A DNA stretch of 9,030 nt from Caldifarciminota bacterium (GTDB lineage: Bacteria; Hydrothermota; E44-bin80), in NCBI GenBank assembly GCA_023127905.1, contig JAGMEZ010000484.1:1-9030 (forward strand), in the 5' to 3' direction. Under the pieces are notes generated by a model, which saw only the letters and a program-made list of their open reading frames with translations, searched no databases and had not been told where the DNA came from. The translations under genes and the position numbers were made by a program. Shown in pieces: positions 1 through 6,784 of this stretch. How positions within the stretch are numbered: position 1 is the first letter of the stretch; each line of letters begins with the position of its first letter.

Positions 1-737
1 AAAAGAAAATTGAGCCTATTCATTTCCGAATTAAAAAGCCTATAAGCAATTCCAAGTCTTAGTGTTCTTGGTAATGGATCTTTATTTCCACTCTGTGCAT
101 ATTGAATAGAAGGTCCAATATTCTGAAGTGTACCTCCAATGCTTAAACCCTTTAACGGAGTGTGGTATAAACCAGCAATATCAATAGCCCAACTCATCCC
201 TGTTCCTCCACGCATATGAAGTACTTTCTCAACAATTTCAGGTGGAGCGAGATAACTATAAATAAATTTCGCGCCTACTCCAAGTCCCAGCTGAGAAGTC
301 ATTTTTGTTGCATATCCCAGTGAGAAGGCAACATCAAAAGTTCTAAATCTTCCAACAGGATTACCTTGTTCATCGCGTGCTTCCGTTTCCCCTGTTGTAA
401 GATAGATAATGTTTCCCCCTATTGTTCCCCAGCCTTTTATCGGGGTTACACCACACAAAATATCATAATACATATCTTCATAGAGACCAGGAAGCCAGTT
501 TGCGTGCATAAGATAGAAATTAGTTGAATTTATGAACGCCATTCCTGCCTGATTATAATATGTTGAAAGCGCATCATCTGCTAATCCCACAAATGCTGCA
601 CCCATCCCATTTGGCCTTGCACCAGGATAAATTGTCAGGAATATTGCTCCTGCTTCTGATGCAAATCCATGTAACTGAACTACATGAAAGGTAAAAACAA
701 TAAGAAACAACAAAATAATTTTCGCAACCTTTTTCAT
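1..737 (-). CDS. PorV/PorQ family outer-membrane protein, incomplete at the left edge
   Basis: An open frame of 245 codons runs from ATG at 737 off the left edge, so the C-terminus is missing; family members are usually well over 300 residues. The first 26 residues are a signal peptide (MKKVAKIILLFLIVF, likely cut after GFA). The mature N-terminus shows the family hallmark: small residues around ARPNGMGAAFVGLADD, followed by YYNQAG. Alternating beta-strand, Gly-rich sequence of FadL-like barrels follows (LGLGVGAKFIYSYL, LSIGGTLQNIG, RTLRLGIAYRLF). Known family role: PorV is the barrel that receives T9SS cargo from the translocon and hands it to the sortase PorU. Position directly downstream of a PorU-like gene, as in Porphyromonas gingivalis, favours PorV over PorQ, but many FCB-type genomes hold several paralogues. 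A strong Shine-Dalgarno (GGAGG, 742-746) fixes the start, and a separate promoter lies just upstream. Confidence 0.9.
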   Translation of the reverse strand, partial: MKKVAKIILLFLIVFTFHVVQLHGFASEAGAIFLTIYPGARPNGMGAAFVGLADDALSTYYNQAGMAFINSTNFYLMHANWLPGLYEDMYYDILCGVTPIKGWGTIGGNIIYLTTGETEARDEQGNPVGRFRTFDVAFSLGYATKMTSQLGLGVGAKFIYSYLAPPEIVEKVLHMRGGTGMSWAIDIAGLYHTPLKGLSIGGTLQNIGPSIQYAQSGNKDPLPRTLRLGIAYRLFNSEMNRLNFL

Positions 738-771
738 TCTTCCCTCCTACATTAAAGCTTTCTCTCAATTC

Positions 772-800
772 ATACTAACAACAAAATCACACAATGTCAA
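772..800 (-). promoter_or_regulatory. sigma-70-type promoter of the PorV-like gene
   Basis: On the minus strand TTGACA (800-795, perfect -35) is followed by a 17-base spacer and TAGTAT (777-772, five of six consensus bases). The predicted start of transcription is near 765, giving a leader of about 28 bases that includes the Shine-Dalgarno of the gene starting at 737. The PorV-like gene can therefore be transcribed independently of porU, although read-through from porU is also possible because no terminator lies between them. Confidence 0.65.
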
Positions 801-823
801 GATAAATTTCCCACGAATGGTAT

Positions 824-859
824 ATTAGTACTAATTTCACTAATAAATTTCATACTAAT
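824..859. repeat. ACTAAT repeat cluster with a 12-base palindrome upstream of the PorV-like promoter
   Basis: ACTAAT occurs at 830-835, 839-844 and 854-859. The first copy is half of the perfect palindrome ATTAGTACTAAT (824-835). AATTTCA also occurs twice (833-839 and 846-852). The cluster lies 24 to 59 bases upstream of the -35 box at 795-800, where an activator or upstream element would act, and immediately after the porU stop. The high A+T content means chance is a real alternative. Confidence 0.4.
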
Positions 860-863
860 CTTT

Positions 864-3800
864 TTATCGAGCTATTGCAATCTTTCCTATATATTCCTCC
901 TTTTTATCATGAGAAAATTGATCTTGCTCATCAGATGCATGTGCCTTTATTTTATAAAAATAGATACCATTTGCTAATTTATCTCCATCTGCATCTCGAC
1001 CATTCCATACAATCCTGTTAAAACCGAAGTCACAAAAGACTTCTTTCTTATATATCGTTTTCCCGGTAATTGTAAATACAGTTAATGTGATAATGCTCCG
1101 ATGGCTTAGGTTGAAAGTAAAATATGTCACCTCTTTAAATGGATTTGGAAAATTGTATACATTACTGAGACAAAATTCCTCTCCACTAAAAACGTTAATA
1201 TCAAGAGCCTTAATTGCTTGGTTTTTACAATTATCGTAGCATGTAAACTCTAATTTAGCAGTATTATCAGATGGTTCAAGCCCCAATGTATACTTAAATG
1301 ATCCCCTTGTCGAACTATTAATATCGTAGGTAAATCTGTCATTGAGCTTTTTCATATTAATATAGTCTTCATTAATAGCAAGAATTATACATCTATCTTC
1401 TCTTCCTGTTACATCAATTCCGCTTTCATCCTCTAAAACACCTACGATTTCAGCATTATTTGGAATGGACATTCCCTCTTCAAGAAGTTTGCCTCTGTAA
1501 AATATATTAATAGAGGGGGGTATTGTATCAACAACCAGTGTATCATCGACACCTGTAGTCAGTGAATCAAAACTTTTTCTGCCTTCTGTATTTCCACCCC
1601 ATATATACATACTAATCCTTCCTGTCACACCGCTATCAAGCTCTGTTGGAACAAAAAAACCAGCATCTATTTTTCCGTTAGTTATATTGAAAATTCCATT
1701 AAAAATTGAATTTCCAGGGAGATTATAACGAAGCGTGTCTGTTGTATTTGGAACAGGATGATTTACTCTTTTTATCGGATCAAAAGCTGTAACAAACAGA
1801 AATCCATTGAATTCTTGTAAATTTGTCTGACCGCTTATTTTAATTTCCTTCCCTCCTACAAGTGTTTCACTGCTAATGAATGCTTGAAAACCTATTGAAT
1901 CAACAAAAAGAGGCGTCGCAGGATCTCCGAAGAATGCGTATGTAGCACCAAAATTCATCTTATTTTTAGAAATACAGACACCATCTCCAATTGTCAAACT
2001 AAGGGTATCAAGTAAATTTCTGACGAGTTCCGATCCAAGTGTTGTAATACTTGTGTAACCCGAAGTTCTTGTACAAGCAAGAGTAGCAATTGCTCCCCTT
2101 TTTTCTTTTTTCTGCAAAAGGTCTGCAATACTTTCCTCATCAGGGCGGTCAAAATCACCTACACTGCAGGAACCGAAATAGAAAAATGGTTCTCTATAAT
2201 CGTTCTCAACCATGCTTACATCAGCCCTGTAAAAAACAAGTTCATGGGTTAATTGTCTAAGATTCCCATGTCCAAGAAATATCCCAAGTAAAGCACCTTT
2301 ATTAATAGTCTCGATAAAAGCTGTTCGTGCTTGTGGTTTACTGCCAGGCGGAATAGCACCAGGATTTGTTCCTGGATATTCAGTTATATAGATCTTTTTC
2401 TGATCAAATTGAATAGGAATAAGACGCGAAATAGTCTCTGTTCCCGCTGTATGATATCTATAGAGACCGTCAATCCCATTATAGTCAAATTCATCATCCG
2501 CAAGAAGAATTACCTTGTTTTTCCAAACACCAAGGTTCCCAGTTTCATAATTAATTAACTTATCTACTACATCGCCTGCTTCTTCTTGTGTTACAACAGT
2601 CACCCTTCCAATGGGAATATCACACAATAGATCACCGGTGAAATCGGTATAAAAATCTTCATAACATGGATTATGACTCATCAATTCCTGAAAATGAACA
2701 TAATCTCCTCTTTCATATGGTGGTATAATATTTTTGGGTTCCGAATTTCCATATAGGTTTTTATAATCATACGATCCCCCACCAAAAAGCAGAACATAAC
2801 CGGGGGGGTATTCCCAAAAATTCGCTGCATAGTAAAGAAAATTCCTGATTGCAACCGGATCTTCAACACCCCAACTAAAATTATTATAGATATCATCTAT
2901 CATTACAATCTTTACAGCTGGGTTTTGAACACCTAAAAGGTGATCTCTTCTCCAATTCCTTAGCTGCGATGCAGCATAATAAAATTTCTTATCGGTAACA
3001 ATAATATGATCTGCCTTATCAACCGTTCTCAACGAAAAAGGATTTCCTTCTACAATCGTTAAGGGTGTCTTAAAAACCTTTGTTGCTATACATTCCTTTT
3101 TTCCATCCTGTGAAACATTTATCTGATAAGTTATTATCCCATAGTTGGATGTTTCACCTATTATTCTTTCCGGGGCAAATGGTGACGTAATATCAAATAT
3201 TAAAGGAGATTCAGAAAATCCATACAAGTTGAATTCAAATGTTGTATCTACCGGTATATTATCCATAACTGAGAATTTGATGCTGTTATTCGACGCTCTA
3301 AAGTTTTTGTAATATGATATTTCAAAATAATCAATATATATATCATCTCCTCCACCACTCTTATATATTCTCAATGTTATTGTGTTCTCTCCGGAAGTTA
3401 AGTTTGTTCCACCACAAATGAAACTAAAGGGTGCCGTATAATTTACTCCACCCCAACTCGTATCACAGATCGGTATATCGTTCATTTTAATTTCCACTGA
3501 GTGAGTTCCTGTCGTAGCACCATATACAGCAGTAAGAAGTTCAAAACTATCTGTGTAAAGGTTTTCAACTGAAAATGAATAGTTGCGTACAATTGAACTT
3601 ACATTTATTGGAAGAATTACCTCTTCCCACACCCAACCGTATCCAGATTTCGCAGGGCAAAGATGATTTTCTTCCATGTGTATTGTCTCTTTATAACAGG
3701 AAGGTTTGTATGATTGATTAAAGTTTGGAGTTCCATCTATCTCATTCATTCTCTTCCCTTCATCTCCACCCCAGGTCATCCAATAAACATTCTCGTTAGT

Positions 3801-4799
3801 ATATGGATTATAAAACAGAGGTACATCACCGCTTATTGAACATCTCTCCCATCCCGTAAGTGAAAGCCCATATAAAAGAATATAATCATCTGTATCAAAT
3901 GACCCATCATCCTCACCGTATATATATATAGGTATCTGAAATGGTATTGTATCATTTTCTCCGGGAACATTCGTAAGGTCAGAATTCTGCACTGCACTTC
4001 CCCCATTATAAATCTTTATTGTCAACGGATCAATATTGTCCGGTTCGATACCATGGCTCATCATGTAATCGTAGTTAATCTTGTAAACCCCATCTTCAGA
4101 AATCTTTATCTTATACCAAGGTTCATAATTTAGCAGTATACTTCTTCCAGCTTTTTTCTTAATTCTCCAGGATTTTGCTTCATTATAATTAAGAAGAAGG
4201 CTCCTTAACCTCCTTTCATTTGGAATACCCAGAAACCCTTCCCCACCTCTCTGTTTCGCTCCCAAAAAGTTGACCTCAATCATCATTGAACGATATGATA
4301 TTAGTTTGTTTACTAAAGGATTAAATTGAAACGGATAAATTGCTACTTTAATAATTCTCTGGTTAAAAAGCATCCCATCATATTCAATTTCATAATCCCT
4401 TCCGGGAAAGTAAGCATTTTTCTCATAAATTGTAGGGTCTTCTTCAATATTCAAATCACCCCATGTCATATGAAAAACAGGTAATACTCTTATATCCCTT
4501 AAGACTCGCTTTCCCTCTTTCTTTATGTGAATCTGTACATTCTCTGTTCCCAATGGAAGAGCAATAAATATATATTTAACAGGCAAAGATGGCTCTCCAA
4601 TTTCACTCATCATTCCTGTTCCTGTTATGTCAATCTTTTTATATACTCTATTGTTAATCATAAACTGACTAATAACATAATCAGGCACCTTAAACTCATA
4701 TCTTATTCCTTTCTCGTTTGAACTTAGTATGCGAATATCTCCAGCAAAAAGTGAAGATATTATAAAAACAAAAAGTATACTGGTAATTGCTCTTTTCAT
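864..4799 (-). CDS. porU: PorU-like type IX secretion sortase, C25 (gingipain-type) cysteine peptidase with its own C-terminal sorting domain
   Basis: The protein has 1311 residues. An in-frame GTG two codons earlier (4805) lies inside the Shine-Dalgarno GAGGTG, so ATG at 4799 is preferred. Order of parts: signal peptide 1-19 (cut after SLFA); gingipain-propeptide-like region about 40-200 with GEPSLPVKYIF; a PorU-type strand motif WYKIKISEDGVYKINYDYM near 228-246; C25 catalytic region about 595-960 with GGGSYDY, DIPIGRV (727-733), LGHG (His844), GSCSVGD (Cys878) and FFGDPATPL (956-964); DTIPPSI near 1091; and a FlgD-like sorting domain at the end with YNFPNPF (1215-1221) and NGIYFYKI (1277-1284). 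The His-Cys spacing of 34 is within one residue of gingipain RgpB and P. gingivalis PorU. Known role of PorU: it cuts the sorting domain from T9SS cargo and attaches cargo to anionic LPS. A secreted gingipain-like protease is the alternative; the GVYK module and the PorV-like neighbour favour PorU. It is longer than P. gingivalis PorU (about 1158 residues). Confidence 0.88.
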   Translation of the reverse strand: MKRAITSILFVFIISSLFAGDIRILSSNEKGIRYEFKVPDYVISQFMINNRVYKKIDITGTGMMSEIGEPSLPVKYIFIALPLGTENVQIHIKKEGKRVLRDIRVLPVFHMTWGDLNIEEDPTIYEKNAYFPGRDYEIEYDGMLFNQRIIKVAIYPFQFNPLVNKLISYRSMMIEVNFLGAKQRGGEGFLGIPNERRLRSLLLNYNEAKSWRIKKKAGRSILLNYEPWYKIKISEDGVYKINYDYMMSHGIEPDNIDPLTIKIYNGGSAVQNSDLTNVPGENDTIPFQIPIYIYGEDDGSFDTDDYILLYGLSLTGWERCSISGDVPLFYNPYTNENVYWMTWGGDEGKRMNEIDGTPNFNQSYKPSCYKETIHMEENHLCPAKSGYGWVWEEVILPINVSSIVRNYSFSVENLYTDSFELLTAVYGATTGTHSVEIKMNDIPICDTSWGGVNYTAPFSFICGGTNLTSGENTITLRIYKSGGGDDIYIDYFEISYYKNFRASNNSIKFSVMDNIPVDTTFEFNLYGFSESPLIFDITSPFAPERIIGETSNYGIITYQINVSQDGKKECIATKVFKTPLTIVEGNPFSLRTVDKADHIIVTDKKFYYAASQLRNWRRDHLLGVQNPAVKIVMIDDIYNNFSWGVEDPVAIRNFLYYAANFWEYPPGYVLLFGGGSYDYKNLYGNSEPKNIIPPYERGDYVHFQELMSHNPCYEDFYTDFTGDLLCDIPIGRVTVVTQEEAGDVVDKLINYETGNLGVWKNKVILLADDEFDYNGIDGLYRYHTAGTETISRLIPIQFDQKKIYITEYPGTNPGAIPPGSKPQARTAFIETINKGALLGIFLGHGNLRQLTHELVFYRADVSMVENDYREPFFYFGSCSVGDFDRPDEESIADLLQKKEKRGAIATLACTRTSGYTSITTLGSELVRNLLDTLSLTIGDGVCISKNKMNFGATYAFFGDPATPLFVDSIGFQAFISSETLVGGKEIKISGQTNLQEFNGFLFVTAFDPIKRVNHPVPNTTDTLRYNLPGNSIFNGIFNITNGKIDAGFFVPTELDSGVTGRISMYIWGGNTEGRKSFDSLTTGVDDTLVVDTIPPSINIFYRGKLLEEGMSIPNNAEIVGVLEDESGIDVTGREDRCIILAINEDYINMKKLNDRFTYDINSSTRGSFKYTLGLEPSDNTAKLEFTCYDNCKNQAIKALDINVFSGEEFCLSNVYNFPNPFKEVTYFTFNLSHRSIITLTVFTITGKTIYKKEVFCDFGFNRIVWNGRDADGDKLANGIYFYKIKAHASDEQDQFSHDKKEEYIGKIAIAR

Positions 4800-4802
4800 T
4801 AT

Positions 4803-4808
4803 CACCTC
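4803..4808 (-). promoter_or_regulatory. ribosome binding site that decides the porU start
   Basis: GAGGTG, continued by AT, is an eight-base match to the Shine-Dalgarno consensus GAGGTGAT. It ends at the bases used by a possible GTG start (4805-4803), which therefore cannot be the start. It is correctly spaced for ATG at 4799-4797, five bases after GAGG. Confidence 0.7.
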
Positions 4809-4838
4809 ACTTCATATTGAATAAAAACTCTCCCATTC

Positions 4839-4867
4839 TTTATAATTAGAAACTTGAAGACTGTCTA
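4839..4867 (-). promoter_or_regulatory. sigma-70-type promoter of porU
   Basis: On the minus strand TAGACA (4867-4862, five of six -35 bases) is followed by a 17-base spacer and TATAAA (4844-4839, five of six -10 bases). The predicted start is near 4832, giving a leader of about 33 bases. The 242-base gap to the upstream Trm112-type gene agrees with a separate transcription unit. Confidence 0.55.
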
Positions 4868-4911
4868 TTTTTTGAGCCACATAGCAACTTTTGCATCACA
4901 TTGAAGTTATG

Positions 4912-4925
4912 TTTTAACGTTAAAA
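4912..4925. repeat. 14-base perfect palindrome upstream of the porU promoter
   Basis: TTTTAACGTTAAAA is a perfect inverted repeat with no loop, centred about 51 bases upstream of the porU -35 box. It is too weak to be a terminator stem and has the form of a dimeric protein-binding site. A role as operator is inference only. It lies in the 242-base spacer 4800-5041, which otherwise holds the porU promoter and the repeat-like tract 4941-5046. Confidence 0.35.
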
Positions 4926-4956
4926 AATGCTATCCATACGTTATTCGTTATCTGTT

Positions 4957-4992
4957 TCTGATTCTCTGATAATCTGATATTCTGCTCCTCTA
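4957..4992. repeat. degenerate period-8 array, TCTG every eight bases
   Basis: On the plus strand TCTG starts at 4957, 4965, 4973 and 4981, and TCTA starts at 4989. An extra TCTG at 4951 is out of phase by two bases. The middle units share TCTGAT with variable ends. Read on the sense strand of the neighbouring minus-strand genes, the units are ATATCAGA, TTATCAGA and GAATCAGA. It lies between the Trm112-type gene and porU and contains no open frame. Confidence 0.5.
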
Positions 4993-5011
4993 TCTTCTAT
5001 TTTCTTTTTAT

Positions 5012-5046
5012 GTCTTCTGCCCTCTGCTTACTACTCACTCCCTACT
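5012..5046 (-). repeat. purine-rich degenerate repeat copy A, beginning at the Trm112-type stop codon
   Basis: Read on the minus strand, this 35-base stretch starts AGTAGGGAGTGAGTAGTA and contains the TAG stop of the Trm112-type gene. Without gaps it matches copy B (7698-7732, plus strand) at 24 of 35 positions, and most of the mismatches are A/G transitions. Both copies lie in the sense orientation at the 3' end of a gene. Low complexity lowers the weight of the match. Confidence 0.4.
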
Positions 5047-5206
5047 GTATTTTCTCTGCCTCGTCAATCAACATAACAGGAATATCATTCTTTATTGGAT
5101 AAGCAAGTTTGCATTTTTGACATATTAATTTTTGATTCTTCTCATCATACTCAAGATCACCCTTACATTTCGGACAAGCAAGAATATCAAGTAATTTCTT
5201 ATCCAT
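5042..5206 (-). CDS. Trm112/YcaR family zinc-ribbon protein
   Basis: This gene of 54 residues starts [18 protein letters not shown] and is complete. Four cysteines form two CxxC pairs (Cys11, Cys14 and Cys29, Cys32), a zinc ribbon; the closing [12 protein letters not shown] corresponds to the AFPLRDGIPVLL stretch of E. coli YcaR, so the family call is firm. Eukaryotic and archaeal Trm112 bind and activate methyltransferases that act on tRNA, rRNA and release factors; the partner of the short bacterial forms is not established. An ATG one codon earlier (5209) sits too close to the Shine-Dalgarno AAGGAGG, while ATG at 5206 is four bases after GGAGG and gives the usual MD-K-LL family start. The gene shares one base (TGATG) with the stop of the upstream lipoprotein gene, so the two are co-transcribed and probably translationally coupled. 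Confidence 0.92.
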   Translation of the reverse strand: MDKKLLDILACPKCKGDLEYDEKNQKLICQKCKLAYPIKNDIPVMLIDEAEKIQ

Positions 5207-6555
5207 CATTCCTCCTTATTATCCCAACTAAATGCATAAACCTTTTCTAAAGGTTCATTTCTGAGTTTCGCAAATAAAGGCAGGGATTCTTCTCCTTCCA
5301 AGCCTTGAACAATAGGTATTTTGTTTTCAACAAGCCATGTATCTCTAACGCGGGAAATCGACACTGCCACACCATCTACAACTACAACAAGAGGTTCTTC
5401 CTTGTTATCTGCAATTATATTCTTAATACTATCTGATTTCTCTGTTTTAAAATAAGCATATATCGAGTATTTACCAAGTATGTCATTTTGTAAATCAAAA
5501 GTATCGAGTTCGCTCCTTGATAAAATTCTTTTAACAACTATTATAGGTTTCGTAACTATTCCTCTCTCAAAGAAGAGCTTTGCGCCTTCACCATAATTCT
5601 CACAGACAAGTTCAGGATTTTCTTTAAGTTTATATATTGGATCTCTTGGCCAGGTTCCAATATAAAATTCAACTTTTCCTTCTCTGAGCAAATCAATAAT
5701 TAAAGATTCAGGGAGTTTCTCCGATCTAAACGCAAACACAACATCACCATTATCTTCAATAAACACTTCAGGTTTTTCATAACCGAGAAAAGAAAATCTT
5801 TCAATAATTAGCGCAATTTCTTTTTTCCTATCTTCAATCCCTTTGATCCGAATTTTCTGTATTTTAAGAGAAACTGTTATGCTTGCAAAGCTATTAAAAG
5901 CTGACAAATTCATTTCCCAGTTGATTATTCCTTTTTCCGATACGACCTTCACCCTTCTTGGTAACTTTTCAGTTACGGAAATCCATAAATATCCAAATGG
6001 TTTTGTTTCCTCAGTAGGATCAAGAAAATAAATATTTGGTTTAAAAGAGAAAAGATAACAATCGATTTTGTTTACTCTTTCAAATTTTATAAATGAAAAT
6101 GTACCAAAAGAGAGAATTAACTTTAACTGCTCAAGTGGATTGGGAAAGGAACCTTTCGCCCCGCTCTTCCAGTTTTGGGTGTCTTTATCATATACATACT
6201 CTTTACCTTCGATGGAATAAATATTTATTTTCTCAATATTATTACCAATTTTCCACTTACCTTCAAGAAATATTCTGTCTGGTATACATACCTTACCACT
6301 CAGGTCAGCTCTCATCTCCGGCATCATTCCAAATTTTTTTCTTCCAAACTTCCACACATAAGAAAAACCTAAAATAGAGTCAATTCTTGCCACAGATGCA
6401 TCAGCGAATGCTTCATCGGGAACAATGTCTCCTTTTATCCTGCCAACCTTCTGTGTACATCCATAAAATAAAGTAGAAATAAAACATAGTAAAATGAAGT
6501 ATCTTTTCCATATGTTTTTTATACACTTAACTTGTTTTTCTCTTTTTTGTTCCAT
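5206..6555 (-). CDS. putative lipoprotein with a SecD P1-like periplasmic domain
   Basis: The protein has 449 residues from ATG at 6555; a TTG one codon earlier is possible. A basic N-region and a hydrophobic stretch ([15 protein letters not shown]) end at Cys33, a somewhat non-standard lipobox, so it is probably a lipoprotein. Residues about 45-235 are beta-rich and resemble LolA/LppX-type lipoprotein carriers in pattern only (weak inference). Residues about 245-437 resemble the SecD P1 base and head. [15 protein letters not shown] matches the SecD pattern of RR-x-x-LG-x-x-[11 protein letters not shown] matches the TAxLEFRLV stretch, and [16 protein letters not shown] matches PLAIVLDGxVx[23 protein letters not shown] then matches the xGxFTxEEAxxLAxxLRAG tail. 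SecD itself has six membrane helices after P1; here nothing follows. Its function is unknown; roles in envelope protein or lipoprotein handling are speculation. The stop codon overlaps the Trm112-type gene. Confidence 0.78.
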   Translation of the reverse strand: MEQKREKQVKCIKNIWKRYFILLCFISTLFYGCTQKVGRIKGDIVPDEAFADASVARIDSILGFSYVWKFGRKKFGMMPEMRADLSGKVCIPDRIFLEGKWKIGNNIEKINIYSIEGKEYVYDKDTQNWKSGAKGSFPNPLEQLKLILSFGTFSFIKFERVNKIDCYLFSFKPNIYFLDPTEETKPFGYLWISVTEKLPRRVKVVSEKGIINWEMNLSAFNSFASITVSLKIQKIRIKGIEDRKKEIALIIERFSFLGYEKPEVFIEDNGDVVFAFRSEKLPESLIIDLLREGKVEFYIGTWPRDPIYKLKENPELVCENYGEGAKLFFERGIVTKPIIVVKRILSRSELDTFDLQNDILGKYSIYAYFKTEKSDSIKNIIADNKEEPLVVVVDGVAVSISRVRDTWLVENKIPIVQGLEGEESLPLFAKLRNEPLEKVYAFSWDNKEE

Positions 6556-6563
6556 CAACAGCC

Positions 6564-6592
6564 ATAATAATCCAAAAACAACAAAAAGTCAA
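6564..6592 (-). promoter_or_regulatory. sigma-70-type promoter of the SecD-P1-like lipoprotein gene, predicted leaderless
   Basis: On the minus strand TTGACT (6592-6587, five of six) is followed by a 17-base spacer and TATTAT (6569-6564, five of six). The start of transcription should fall near 6557, only about two bases before ATG at 6555. No Shine-Dalgarno is seen upstream of that ATG, in line with a leaderless message. Confidence 0.55.
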
Positions 6593-6628
6593 TTAAAAAA
6601 TGGACCCTGATTTCAATGCTAAATTCTC

Positions 6629-6657
6629 TTGACAAGTGAAATTCTCTATGCTATATT
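6629..6657 (+). promoter_or_regulatory. sigma-70-type promoter of the tRNA-Met transcription unit
   Basis: TTGACA (6629-6634, perfect) is followed by a 17-base spacer and TATATT (6652-6657, five of six). The predicted start is near 6664, about ten bases before the tRNA 5' end, which is a typical short tRNA leader. It diverges from the lipoprotein promoter, with 36 bases between the two -35 boxes. Confidence 0.7.
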
Positions 6658-6673
6658 CCCAAAAATTCACAAC

Positions 6674-6747
6674 GGCGGCGTAGCTCAGTCGGTTAGAGCA
6701 GCGGAATCATAATCCGCGTGTCAGAGGTTCGAATCCCTTCGCCGCCA
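6674..6747 (+). tRNA. tRNA-Met, anticodon CAT, elongator type
   Basis: A complete cloverleaf of 74 bases including the discriminator A. The seven acceptor pairs GGCGGCG/CGCCGCC are all Watson-Crick. The D stem is GCTC/GAGC. The anticodon stem GCGGA/TCCGC encloses the loop ATCATAA, so the anticodon is CAT. The T loop is TTCGAAT. The T stem has an A51-C63 mismatch, which the E. coli elongator tRNA-Met also has. The three consecutive G-C pairs of initiator tRNA next to the anticodon loop are absent, so it is not the initiator. A tRNA-Ile with lysidine-modified CAT cannot be fully excluded from sequence alone. CCA is not encoded (ACAA follows the acceptor stem), so it must be added by nucleotidyltransferase. 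Its own promoter lies just upstream, and no terminator separates it from the SPFH gene 37 bases downstream. Confidence 0.96.
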
Positions 6748-6784
6748 CAATTAAGTACAAAAAAAATTTAACAAGGAGGTTTTT

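Noticed and set aside
574..768. Minus-strand 64-residue frame overlapping the PorV-like start
   Set aside because: It is a frame-shifted reading of the PorV-like gene, which has the signal peptide, the Shine-Dalgarno and the family motifs in its own frame.
2331..2558. Short plus-strand open frame opposite the porU-like gene
   Set aside because: It lies fully antisense to the C25 catalytic region, has no recognisable domain, and the opposite frame is clearly the real gene. The same holds for the short frames at 2681-2896, 4527-4721, 5843-6031 and 6093-6377.
2802..2808. Run of seven G (seven C in the gene) inside the porU-like gene, considered as a phase-variation tract
   Set aside because: It encodes part of YPPGY in a conserved region, is shorter than tracts known to switch at high rate, and the frame is intact. 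Worth only a glance at read variants.
4880..4910. AACTT/AAGTT inverted repeat as a possible terminator
   Set aside because: The stem is only five A+T-rich pairs with a loop of about 14 bases and no following T run on either strand; it would not terminate transcription.
6530..6565. Twelve-codon upstream open frame before the lipoprotein gene
   Set aside because: Its ATG (6565-6563) overlaps the predicted -10 box and so lies upstream of the expected transcription start.
6674..6747. Initiator tRNA-fMet as an alternative for the CAT tRNA
   Set aside because: The three G-C pairs next to the anticodon loop and the unpaired first acceptor position that mark initiators are both missing.
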